Assembly (NCBI GenBank): GCA_002294005.1
Contig: DBEH01000056.1
Span: 23,230 to 44,630 of the forward strand
Length of the DNA: 21,401 bases
Origin: Firmicutes bacterium UBA911
GTDB taxonomy: Bacteria; Bacillota; Desulfotomaculia; Desulfotomaculales; Desulforudaceae
Direction: 5' to 3'
Under the pieces are notes generated by a model, which did no database searches, was not told the origin of the DNA, and saw only the letters and a program-made list of their open reading frames with translations. Both the position numbers and the translations under genes were made by a program. Shown piece by piece: positions 16,318 to 21,401 of this stretch. Position 1 is the stretch's first letter. Every line of letters starts with the position of its first letter.

Positions 16318-16345
16318 TTGTTCCCGCGCGATGCAATGTTATAAT
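16318..16345 (+). promoter_or_regulatory. Extended -10 promoter of the GH31 gene
   Basis: TTGTTC at 16318-16323, a 16-base spacer, and TATAAT at 16340-16345 preceded by TGT (TGn extension). Transcription would begin near 16352, about 43 bases before the start codon. Confidence 0.7.
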
Positions 16346-16362
16346 GTATACTGACCAAAAAC

Positions 16363-16378
16363 CGAGAGCGCCCTCTCG
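16363..16378 (+). promoter_or_regulatory. Leader hairpin of the GH31 mRNA
   Basis: CGAGAG and CTCTCG arms around a 4-base loop lie between the predicted transcription start and the ribosome site GGAG at 16383. It may stabilise the mRNA end or be an operator; there is no T-tract, so it is not a terminator. Confidence 0.4.
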
Positions 16379-16394
16379 TTCCGGAGTGACCGCC

Positions 16395-18845
16395 TTGGGT
16401 CTAAAAGACAGACTCCGTTTCCGCATCAGTTCGGCAACCCAGAAATGGCTGAATACCAGGATTCCGCCCCGCAAGGGCCGCCGTTTCGACCGGAACCGTG
16501 TCGAACACACGGCGCCGGACGCGGCGGTCCTGGTGAACCGCCACGGCCGGATCACGGCCGGTCCCTTCAACAACGGCGTCTTCCGGGTCGGGTTGGAAAG
16601 CGCGTACGGGGAAGCAGCCTGGTCCCGGCACCGGCCGTGGGCGGTCGACCCGGCGCGGCAAAACCCGGACGGCTGGGGCTTCGGAACCGAGGACGACGCC
16701 CTTTTGTTCACCCACCGGTTGACTGACGGACGTCAAGCCCGTATCCGGCTTAAGGTTGCGGAGGGAACCCTCTCCGCCTGGATCGGGCCGGAGTTGCTGC
16801 TGGCCGAAGTACCGCCCCCGCAAACCACCGCACGGTGGCTCCTCGTCAACCAGCGCCTGCCGCGGGCCGGCGCGGTGAGAGTGTTCGGCCTGGGGGAAAA
16901 CACGCCCCCCATGGACAAAGCCGGGCAGACGGTCGTAATGTGGAACACCGACAAATCCGACTACGAGGCCGGGGACAACCCGCTCTACAAGTCTCTGCCC
17001 GTAGCCGTATTCCAGTACGCCGACGGACCGGCTTGCGGGCTGGTTTTTGAAAGCCCGGCCTACGCCCGGTTTGATTTCTCCGCCGACGGCAAAAATCTGC
17101 GCTACGCCGTACGCGACACCGAGTTAAGCTACTTCATCCTGCTGGGACCGACCCTGCCGGAAGTGATGGCCCAACTGGCGTCACTGACCGGCACCCCGGC
17201 CCCCCTGCCCAAGTGGGCGCTGGGTTACCAACAAAGCCGCTGGAGCTATGCGCCTTCCGGCCGCGTGCGGGAAATAGCCGCCGGTTTCCGGAACCGGGAC
17301 ATTCCCTGCGACGTGATCCACCTGGACATCGGCTACATGGACCGGTACCAATGTTTCACCTGGGGACGGGGTTTCGAAGATCACCGGGACTTGCTCCGGG
17401 AGTTGCACGGCCAGGGCTTCAAGGCCGTCACCATCCTCGATCCGGGCATCAAGGTCGAACCGGGGTACCACGCCTACGACAGCGGCGTCCGCCGAAGGGC
17501 CTTCGTGACCGGCAAAAAAGGAGAAAATCTCTCCCGGCCGGTCTGGCCGGGACCCTGCCACTTTCCCGATTTCCTCAATCCCGCGGTCCGGGAATGGTGG
17601 GGGGATCTGGTGAAGGATTTCGCGGAGTCATCCGGGGTGGACGGCATCTGGTGCGACATGAACGAGCCTTCGACCTTCGACCTCCGGCGCACGCTGCCAC
17701 CGGGGGCGCGGCACAGGGTGACCGAATCGGCGGCCCTCCCCCACGAGCGGGTGCACAACGCTTACGGCCTGCTGATGTCCAAGGCCGTCCACGACGGGCT
17801 CCTGGGACTCACCCCGCTCCCCTACGTCATCACGCGCGCGACCTACCTGGGAGGCCAGAAATACGCCGCCACCTGGACGGGGGACAACGCCGCCACCTGG
17901 GAACACCTGCGGGCGAGCATTCCTATGATTCTCAACCTCGGGCTTTCCGGCCAGCCGGTTACGGGGCCGGACATCGGGGGATTCAGGGGCACGCCGTCCC
18001 CCGCGCTTTATGCACGCTGGATTGTGCAGGGCGCCCTGTACCCGTACTGCCGGACCCACACCTGTAAAGACACCGGCGACCAGGAACCGTGGTCGTTCGG
18101 CCCGGACGTGGAAGCCGCCGCGCGCCGGGCTATCAAGCTGCGCTACCGGCTCGTTCCCTACCTCTACTCGCTCCTGTTCGAGGCGGCGCGGACCGGGCAG
18201 CCGGTAATGCGGCCGATTTTCTACGACGCCCCGTCGGCGGGGACGCTGAGACCCGAGTATTACGAAACCGAGTTCCTGCTGGGCCCCTACCTGCTCGCCG
18301 CCCCGCTGATGGACCCGGCTCCGACCCGGACCTGCCACCTTCCCCCCGGGAAATGGTACTCGTGGTGGTCCCGCCGGGAACGCTCCGGGGGGCGCGACTA
18401 CGAAACGGTTATCGCCGAAGACACCGACCTGCCCCTGTTCATCCGGGAAAACGCGGTCGTGCCGCTGTACCCGGAACCGCCGTCCTTCATCCCGGACCGT
18501 TCCCTGGGGGGCCTGGAAGTCATCATCACCGTGGAGGACCGGGCGGAAGGGCTGGTCGTGGAGTATTTCGACCGGGAGGCGCTCCTCGCTTTTCCCGTGC
18601 GGGCGGTGACCAAGAAAGGCGGCATCGAGGTGGAGGTCGGGCTGATCAGAAAGGGTGCCGTTCCCCCGGCATATCACCCCCCCGAAACCCTGCACCTCCT
18701 GTTGAACCACCGGATCCACCGCCTGGAGGTAACGTCACCCCACGCCGGACACTCCTTGGCCCCCGACCCGGCAAACGGCGCCTGGACCAGAATCACGGTC
18801 GCCGGGCCCGCTTTTCCCTTCCGGGGCCGCCTTGTCTGCGACTGA
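16395..18845 (+). CDS. Glycoside hydrolase family 31 (alpha-glucosidase-like)
   Basis: A retaining alpha-glycosidase of the GH31 family, 816 residues, with no signal peptide, so probably cytoplasmic. An N-terminal beta-sandwich (about 30-240, with GLGENTPPMDKAG) is followed by the TIM barrel (WALGYQQSRWSY, DVIHLDIGYMD). The nucleophile is D421 in WCDMNEPSTF and the acid/base D497 in WTGDNAATW; GPDIGGFRG follows. The C-terminal beta-domain ends at about 816. The exact substrate (maltose, isomaltose, xyloside) cannot be read. The start chosen is TTG at 16395, with GGAG 8 bases upstream and the promoter behind it; the frame is open further up but that part would precede the promoter. It is transcribed against its neighbours and interrupts the tRNA/dnaX neighbourhood. 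Confidence 0.95.
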   Translation: MGLKDRLRFRISSATQKWLNTRIPPRKGRRFDRNRVEHTAPDAAVLVNRHGRITAGPFNNGVFRVGLESAYGEAAWSRHRPWAVDPARQNPDGWGFGTEDDALLFTHRLTDGRQARIRLKVAEGTLSAWIGPELLLAEVPPPQTTARWLLVNQRLPRAGAVRVFGLGENTPPMDKAGQTVVMWNTDKSDYEAGDNPLYKSLPVAVFQYADGPACGLVFESPAYARFDFSADGKNLRYAVRDTELSYFILLGPTLPEVMAQLASLTGTPAPLPKWALGYQQSRWSYAPSGRVREIAAGFRNRDIPCDVIHLDIGYMDRYQCFTWGRGFEDHRDLLRELHGQGFKAVTILDPGIKVEPGYHAYDSGVRRRAFVTGKKGENLSRPVWPGPCHFPDFLNPAVREWWGDLVKDFAESSGVDGIWCDMNEPSTFDLRRTLPPGARHRVTESAALPHERVHNAYGLLMSKAVHDGLLGLTPLPYVITRATYLGGQKYAATWTGDNAATWEHLRASIPMILNLGLSGQPVTGPDIGGFRGTPSPALYARWIVQGALYPYCRTHTCKDTGDQEPWSFGPDVEAAARRAIKLRYRLVPYLYSLLFEAARTGQPVMRPIFYDAPSAGTLRPEYYETEFLLGPYLLAAPLMDPAPTRTCHLPPGKWYSWWSRRERSGGRDYETVIAEDTDLPLFIRENAVVPLYPEPPSFIPDRSLGGLEVIITVEDRAEGLVVEYFDREALLAFPVRAVTKKGGIEVEVGLIRKGAVPPAYHPPETLHLLLNHRIHRLEVTSPHAGHSLAPDPANGAWTRITVAGPAFPFRGRLVCD

Positions 18846-18982
18846 GTGAGCCCCAGCAGGCATTTTATAAAATACACGGCCGGCTTGCGCCAACTTGGGG
18901 AAAAAGTGTGCCGCAAGTACGCGCAAACCAAAACAAAGGGGCCCCCGCTCCGATGAGCAAGACACCCCGTTTGCTTAATAAG

Positions 18983-19077
18983 TGGCGGAGAGAGTGGGAT
19001 TCGAACCCACGAGGCAGCTCATCACCGCCTACTCGATTTCGAGTCGAGCGCCTTCAACCGGACTCAGCCATCTCTCC
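18983..19077 (-). tRNA. tRNA-Ser(CGA)
   Basis: A 95-base class II tRNA with encoded CCA. Acceptor GGAGAGA/TCTCTCC; anticodon stem CTCGA/TCGAG with loop CTCGAAA gives anticodon CGA, reading UCG. It lies 60 bases downstream of tadA and ends convergently with the GH31 gene, about 140 bases away. Confidence 0.97.
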
Positions 19078-19138
19078 GCGTTGTTTAACCAATATTCATT
19101 GTGTTGTGTGTTGTCTTGCGTCCGCCGTTTAGCTTCGG

Positions 19139-19609
19139 CTAGCGGCGCAACTCCCGGAAGAACCGCTGGACGATCTCCCGGCACTCCGCCTCCAGCACCC
19201 CGGGGATGACCTCCACCTGGTGATTGAACCGCGGCTCCCGCAGGAGTTCGACCACCGAGCCGGCCGCGCCGGCCTTGGGGTCGTCCGTCCCGTAGACCAC
19301 CCGCTTCACCCGGAACTGCACCATGGCCCCCGCGCACATCGGGCAGGGCTCCATGGTGACATACACCGCGGCCTCGCTCAGGCGCCAGTCGCCGGCGGCC
19401 CGCGCCGCCTGCCGCAGCGCCAGGAGTTCAGCGTGGGCCGAGGCATCGTTGTCCACTTCGCGCCGGTTGTGCCCGCGCCCGATGATTGCCCCGTCCCGCA
19501 CCACCACGGCGCCGACCGGAACCTCTCCCTCAGCGTAGGCCTTTTCGGCTTCCCGCAACGCTTCGCGCATGTGCCCGGCGTGCACCGCCAAGTCCGGAAC
19601 GTGGTTCAC
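19139..19609 (-). CDS. tadA: tRNA adenosine(34) deaminase TadA
   Basis: TadA turns A34 of tRNA-Arg(ACG) into inosine so that one tRNA reads CGU, CGC and CGA. The 156-residue protein has the zinc-binding deaminase motifs: H59-A60-E61 (SAHAELLAL) and PCPMC with C89 and C92; E61 is the proton shuttle. The region between them (DWRLSEAAVYVTMEPC) is typical. The longest frame starts with GTG at 19609 but has no strong ribosome site; a start near the ATG at 19570 (MREALREAE) is possible. Its substrate tRNA-Arg(ACG) is encoded about 330 bases upstream on the same strand. In Bacillus tadA (yaaJ) also lies just before scr and dnaX. Confidence 0.95.
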   Translation of the reverse strand: MNHVPDLAVHAGHMREALREAEKAYAEGEVPVGAVVVRDGAIIGRGHNRREVDNDASAHAELLALRQAARAAGDWRLSEAAVYVTMEPCPMCAGAMVQFRVKRVVYGTDDPKAGAAGSVVELLREPRFNHQVEVIPGVLEAECREIVQRFFRELRR

Positions 19610-19656
19610 CTGCTGATCAAACCCGCCTTGCTGCCGGAATACGCCCTTGCACAGTT

Positions 19657-19684
19657 CGGCCTCTCACTTCCGGCCTCTCACTTC
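19657..19684. repeat. 14-bp tandem duplication downstream of tRNA-Arg(CCT)
   Basis: CGGCCTCTCACTTC occurs twice in a row, each unit being two 7-mers. It lies just after the 3' end of tRNA-Arg(CCT). The CTCTCACTTCC part recurs after tRNA-Arg(ACG) at about 19925-19937. Confidence 0.85.
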
Positions 19685-19689
19685 CATAA

Positions 19690-19766
19690 TGGTGCGCCCG
19701 GAGGGACTCGAACCCCCGGCACGCGGTTTAGGAAACCGCTGCTCTTTCCTCCTGAGCTACGGGCGC
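19690..19766 (-). tRNA. tRNA-Arg(CCT)
   Basis: A 77-base tRNA with encoded CCA. Acceptor GCGCCCG/CGGGCGC; anticodon stem GCGGT/ACCGC with loop TTCCTAA gives anticodon CCT, reading AGG. Its T-arm, 3' acceptor half and at least 17 bases of 3' flank match tRNA-Arg(ACG). Confidence 0.97.
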
Positions 19767-19771
19767 ATACG

Positions 19772-19806
19772 GGCCGTCGGTCGTTGGTCGCCAGCCGTCG
19801 GTGGCC
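19772..19806. repeat. Heptanucleotide repeat upstream of tRNA-Arg(CCT)
   Basis: Five 7-base units: GGCCGTC, GGTCGTT, GGTCGCC, AGCCGTC, GGTGGCC. They begin five bases before the 5' end of the tRNA on its transcribed strand. Confidence 0.75.
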
Positions 19807-19889
19807 GGCAAGGGAAACGATCCACATATCGACCGGGTCTTCTTCATCACTCGTCCGGCAAGGACCCAATCCGGCCTATATAAACCAGA

Positions 19890-19910
19890 GGAATGCAGTT
19901 TCTGCATTCC
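19890..19910 (-). terminator. Perfect hairpin after tRNA-Arg(ACG)
   Basis: GGAATGCAG and CTGCATTCC, a perfect 9-bp stem with a 3-base loop, 30 bases downstream of tRNA-Arg(ACG). On the minus strand TCTGGTTTATATA follows, only moderately T-rich. It may be a terminator or a processing signal between the two arginine tRNAs. Confidence 0.5.
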
Positions 19911-19940
19911 TTCCGCCGTTCCCACCTCTCACTTCCATAA

Positions 19941-20016
19941 TGGTGCGCCCGGAGGGACTCGAACCCCCAACCTACAGATCCGTAGTCTGACGCTCTATCC
20001 GTTGAGCTACGGGCGC
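19941..20016 (-). tRNA. tRNA-Arg(ACG)
   Basis: A 76-base tRNA with encoded CCA. Acceptor GCGCCCG/CGGGCGC; loop CTACGGA gives anticodon ACG, whose A34 is the substrate of TadA encoded downstream. The outermost anticodon-stem pair (27-43) is T against T, a small mismatch. Confidence 0.96.
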
Positions 20017-20023
20017 ATATATT

Positions 20024-20058
20024 AGTCGTCAGTCGTCAGTGGTCGGTCGTCAGAGTGA
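20024..20058. repeat. Heptanucleotide repeat upstream of tRNA-Arg(ACG)
   Basis: Five 7-base units: AGTCGTC, AGTCGTC, AGTGGTC, GGTCGTC, AGAGTGA. They begin seven bases before the tRNA 5' end. Confidence 0.8.
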
Positions 20059-20090
20059 AAAACCCTCTAGTAAGCCTGAAACGCACAACC

Positions 20091-20111
20091 GGTTACCAAC
20101 CACTGACCACC
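20091..20111. repeat. Heptanucleotide repeat downstream of tRNA-Ser(GCT)
   Basis: Three units in the opposite orientation: GGTTACC, AACCACT, GACCACC. They are roughly complementary to the array at 20024-20058, so the RNA between the two tRNAs could fold into a long imperfect hairpin. Confidence 0.6.
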
Positions 20112-20119
20112 ATTTTATA

Positions 20120-20214
20120 TGGCGGAGAGAGAGGGATTTGAACCCTCGAGACAGGCATTCACCCATCTACTCGCTTAGCAGGCGAGCGCCTTCAGCCTAC
20201 TCGGCCATCTCTCC
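20120..20214 (-). tRNA. tRNA-Ser(GCT)
   Basis: A 95-base class II tRNA with encoded CCA. Acceptor GGAGAGA/TCTCTCC; anticodon stem CTCGC/GCGAG with loop CTGCTAA gives anticodon GCT, reading AGC and AGU. The T-arm has GGTTCAAATCC. Confidence 0.97.
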
Positions 20215-20347
20215 GCGTCTGTACGCCGGTCCTCAGTCGCCGGTTACCTAACGTTCCACCAGACCGACCACCAGTGCCGGCCCGGCCGTCCCCAGGCGGC
20301 CGGCACACTCGGCTCGCACCGGTCCGCTTCCCAACCCGGTCCGACAA

Positions 20348-20438
20348 TGGCGGAGGGAGTGGGATTCGAACCCACGGAACCCGTCTCGGGTTCAACGGTT
20401 TTCAAGACCGCCTCCTTAAACCGCTCGGACACCCCTCC
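20348..20438 (-). tRNA. tRNA-Ser(TGA)
   Basis: A 91-base class II tRNA with encoded CCA. Acceptor GGAGGGG/CTCCCTCC region pairs with one wobble or mismatch; anticodon stem GCGGT/ACCGT with loop CTTGAAA gives anticodon TGA, reading UCA and UCG. It is the first gene after the tRNA-cluster promoter. Confidence 0.96.
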
Positions 20439-20461
20439 GGGCTGCCTCACAGGCAAATAAA

Positions 20462-20490
20462 ACTATAGCACACCACCCCGTTAGTGTCAA
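20462..20490 (-). promoter_or_regulatory. Promoter of the tRNA cluster
   Basis: On the minus strand a perfect TTGACA (20485-20490), a 17-base spacer and TATAGT (20462-20467). Transcription would start near 20455, about 17 bases before tRNA-Ser(TGA). It may drive the genes down to tadA and tRNA-Ser(CGA), unless the hairpin at 19890 stops it. Confidence 0.85.
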
Positions 20491-20530
20491 TGAAGCGGGG
20501 CGGTCGCCAGGGCTGACGCATGCCCCAAGA

Positions 20531-20643
20531 TTACCCGCCGGTGATGACCATAGGCTTGCCGGTGAGCTCGCGATACCGCCTAGCAACATCTTAGCCGCCT
20601 CGATTGTGCCGTCGAGAGTTGACAAGTCCAACGGTTTCTGCAT
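20531..20643 (-). pseudogene. Frameshifted small ORF, about 37 residues
   Basis: An ATG at 20643 with an AGGA-type ribosome site 6-7 bases upstream opens MQKPLDLSTLDGTIEAAKML. After about 21 codons the sensible sequence continues in another frame as RRYRELTGKPMVITGG followed by TAA at 20531-20533. The stretch is 113 bases long, one short of a multiple of three, so a single missing base would restore a 37-residue protein. I do not recognise the family. It lies directly upstream of the tRNA promoter and downstream of the broken toxin, and its leader shares a GC-rich element with the antitoxin leader. It could be a remnant, a sequencing error, or a family of very small proteins. Confidence 0.55.
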
Positions 20644-20670
20644 GGTTTCTTTCCTCGCTCTGCCTAGAAC

Positions 20671-20695
20671 TGCAAAAGCGCGGCGGCGCTGTCTG
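20671..20695. repeat. GC-rich leader element, copy 1
   Basis: TGCAAAAGCGCGGCGGCGCT followed by GTCTG. It matches the element at 21321-21345 in all but two of 25 bases. It lies about 30 bases upstream of the small frameshifted ORF. The outer part of the hairpin seen in copy 2 is damaged here. Confidence 0.8.
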
Positions 20696-20742
20696 TATGT
20701 TTTTCGGTGAAATAGAGACTGGGGTTGGCGTTACAATCGCTC

Positions 20743-21043
20743 TTAAGGAAAACGTTGACGCCATTTGTCAGGATCGCGGGAGCTGTGAAATACGTCGTAG
20801 ACTGTCACTCGCCCCCCCAACATTCTCGTAGAAAATCGCGTACGGAAAGCGACGCACCAACCCGCGGCGATAATGCTCGAAAACTGTAGCATGCATCTAG
20901 GGTGTGCGGCGGATCGCTTCAATACACGCATCGACGCAGCTCAAAAACCCTTCTCCCAACCCGGTTCGCCGCCCCTCGTACCAAGCGTACGCTTCTGCGA
21001 CGTCTTGCTCGGCTTCCGGCGCAACGATCAACTCAGCGACCAT
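20743..21043 (-). pseudogene. RelE/ParE-type toxin, inactivated
   Basis: A toxin gene of about 100 codons with two lesions. From ATG at 21043 it reads MVAELIVAPEAEQDVAEAYA and WYEGRRTGLGEGFL, typical of ParE/RelE-like plasmid-stabilisation toxins. An in-frame TAG at 20897-20899 stops it after RRTP; the same frame then continues as MHATVFEHYRRGLVRRFPY and AIFYENV. At a run of seven G (20812-20818) the frame shifts, and the typical ending TVYDVFHSSRDPDKWRQRFP follows in the next frame. Removing one G and changing TAG to a sense codon such as GAG would give a full-length toxin. The start overlaps the antitoxin stop by 11 bases. Confidence 0.88.
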
Positions 21044-21257
21044 AATGACTTCGGACTCTTCGTTTGACTTCTTCCCACGTGAGTCCGGAGGCCGGGTTTC
21101 TCATCAGGCGTGCCTTTCTCTGGGCCAGCTCTTCCTTTTGCCAGTCGTGAACTGGTACCGCTTCAGGAGTAGCTGCAAGGTCATCCCACAAATCTTCAAC
21201 AAGCTGAAGTTTTTCCGATGGACTCAGTTCAAAGATCGAGGTGTTGGTCAGGTTCAC
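21033..21257 (-). CDS. Addiction-module antitoxin
   Basis: A 74-residue protein resembling the short addiction-module components (PF09720-like) that pair with RelE/ParE toxins. The middle part LSPSEKLQLVEDLWDDLAATPEAVPVHDW is characteristic, and the C-terminal WEEVKRRVRSH should contact the toxin. These antitoxins bind the toxin and usually autorepress the operon. The GTG at 21257 has GGAGG 8 bases upstream. It is the first gene of the pair and overlaps the broken toxin by 11 bases. A strong promoter and a GC-rich leader hairpin lie upstream. With the toxin damaged, it is an orphan antitoxin. Confidence 0.9.
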   Translation of the reverse strand: MNLTNTSIFELSPSEKLQLVEDLWDDLAATPEAVPVHDWQKEELAQRKARLMRNPASGLTWEEVKRRVRSHYGR

Positions 21258-21320
21258 CTTAAATCCTCCCTAGAAGCGTTCTAATATGACGAATCTTTCT
21301 TGCGTCTAACGTGAAAGCGA

Positions 21321-21346
21321 TGCAAACGCGCGGCGGCGCTGTTTGC
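21321..21346 (-). repeat. GC-rich leader element, copy 2, with hairpin
   Basis: The same element as at 20671, here forming a near-perfect hairpin: GCAAAC-GCGC, loop GGCG, GCGC-T-GTTTGC with a single bulged T. It lies in the antitoxin mRNA leader, between the promoter and the GGAGG site. Confidence 0.85.
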
Positions 21347-21361
21347 CGTCCGCTTGTTTTG

Positions 21362-21390
21362 ATTGTAGCAACCGTGTATTTGCCTGTCAA
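21362..21390 (-). promoter_or_regulatory. Promoter of the antitoxin-toxin operon
   Basis: On the minus strand a perfect TTGACA (21385-21390), a 17-base spacer and TACAAT (21362-21367). The transcript would start near 21355, giving a leader of about 98 bases that contains the GC-rich hairpin. Confidence 0.85.
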
Positions 21391-21401
21391 GAAATTACAG
21401 G

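Larger units (their letters stand above)
16077..16394. other. Divergent intergenic region, namZ and GH31
   Basis: No gene is supported in these 318 bases. The right part holds the GH31 promoter and leader hairpin. For namZ, a -10-like TATAAG lies at 16111-16116 on the minus strand, but no good -35 box is 16-18 bases away. Small open frames here lack ribosome sites and family resemblance. Confidence 0.6.

Noticed and set aside
16188..16394. N-terminal extension of the GH31 frame upstream of 16395
   Set aside because: It would begin before the extended -10 promoter and has no ribosome site; the TTG at 16395 has GGAG at good spacing.
16104..16823. Small minus-strand open frames upstream of namZ
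   Set aside because: No ribosome sites, no family resemblance, and they cover the GH31 promoter and coding region.
20604..20831. 75-residue plus-strand frame across the toxin end
   Set aside because: It runs antisense to the toxin remnant and the small ORF leader, and has no family features or ribosome site.
20812..20899. Programmed frameshift or selenocysteine-like recoding in the toxin
   Set aside because: The early stop is TAG, a separate lesion from the seven-G run, and there is no sign of a recoding structure; ordinary decay explains both.
21304..21360. Integron attC-like site near the antitoxin leader (GTCTAAC followed by a hairpin)
   Set aside because: A RYYYAAC-like core is present, but no GTTRRRY partner lies at the other end and no integrase is in the window.

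Overview
This window looks like the origin-proximal housekeeping block of a high-GC, spore-forming Gram-positive bacterium, probably a Desulfotomaculum/Pelotomaculum/Desulforudis-type clostridium. The taxonomic guess is inference. It rests on a Bacillus-like AbrB, a BofA-type sporulation protein, a YabE-type wall protein, a large Firmicutes SRP RNA upstream of dnaX, and a gene order matching the B. subtilis segment tadA-scr-dnaX-yaaK-recR-bofA-yaaO-tmk-holB-yaaT-rsmI-abrB-metS-tatD-yabE-ksgA. Nearly everything is read from the minus strand, so the order of transcription runs from high to low coordinates. Only abrB and the glycosidase are on the plus strand.

Positions 1-13601 hold the conserved block. 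In transcription order: dnaX, ybaB, recR, bofA, a PLP decarboxylase, tmk, holB, ricT, rsmI; then abrB in the opposite direction; then metG, tatD, cobO, yabE, rsmA (ksgA) and a YkuK-type gene. Compared with B. subtilis, rnmV, yaaQ, yaaR and yabA are missing, and a cobalamin adenosyltransferase gene lies between tatD and yabE.

Positions 13602-14470 carry a stable-RNA unit: a good promoter, tRNA-Ser(GGA), the SRP RNA and a perfect terminator hairpin, followed by the dnaX leader. Positions 14508-18845 hold a cell-wall muramidase of the NamZ/DUF1343 family and a GH31 alpha-glycosidase. This pair interrupts the usual tadA/tRNA/SRP/dnaX neighbourhood.

Positions 18983-20490 hold a tRNA cluster with its own TTGACA-17-TATAGT promoter: Ser(TGA), Ser(GCT), Arg(ACG), Arg(CCT), tadA, Ser(CGA). 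With Ser(GGA), the window has four serine isoacceptors that together can read all six serine codons. It also has the ACG arginine tRNA next to the gene for the deaminase that edits it.

Positions 20500-21401 look more AT-rich and decayed: an intact antitoxin, its RelE/ParE toxin broken by a stop codon and a frameshift, a frameshifted 37-residue ORF, and a shared GC-rich leader element.

I see no CRISPR array, prophage, insertion sequence or clearly new multi-gene system. The most interesting signals are a family of 7-bp-periodic repeats beside RNA genes and inside one coding region, a palindromic repeat pair that extends TatD, a tmk gene without a normal start codon, and the shared leader element next to the decayed toxin-antitoxin locus.
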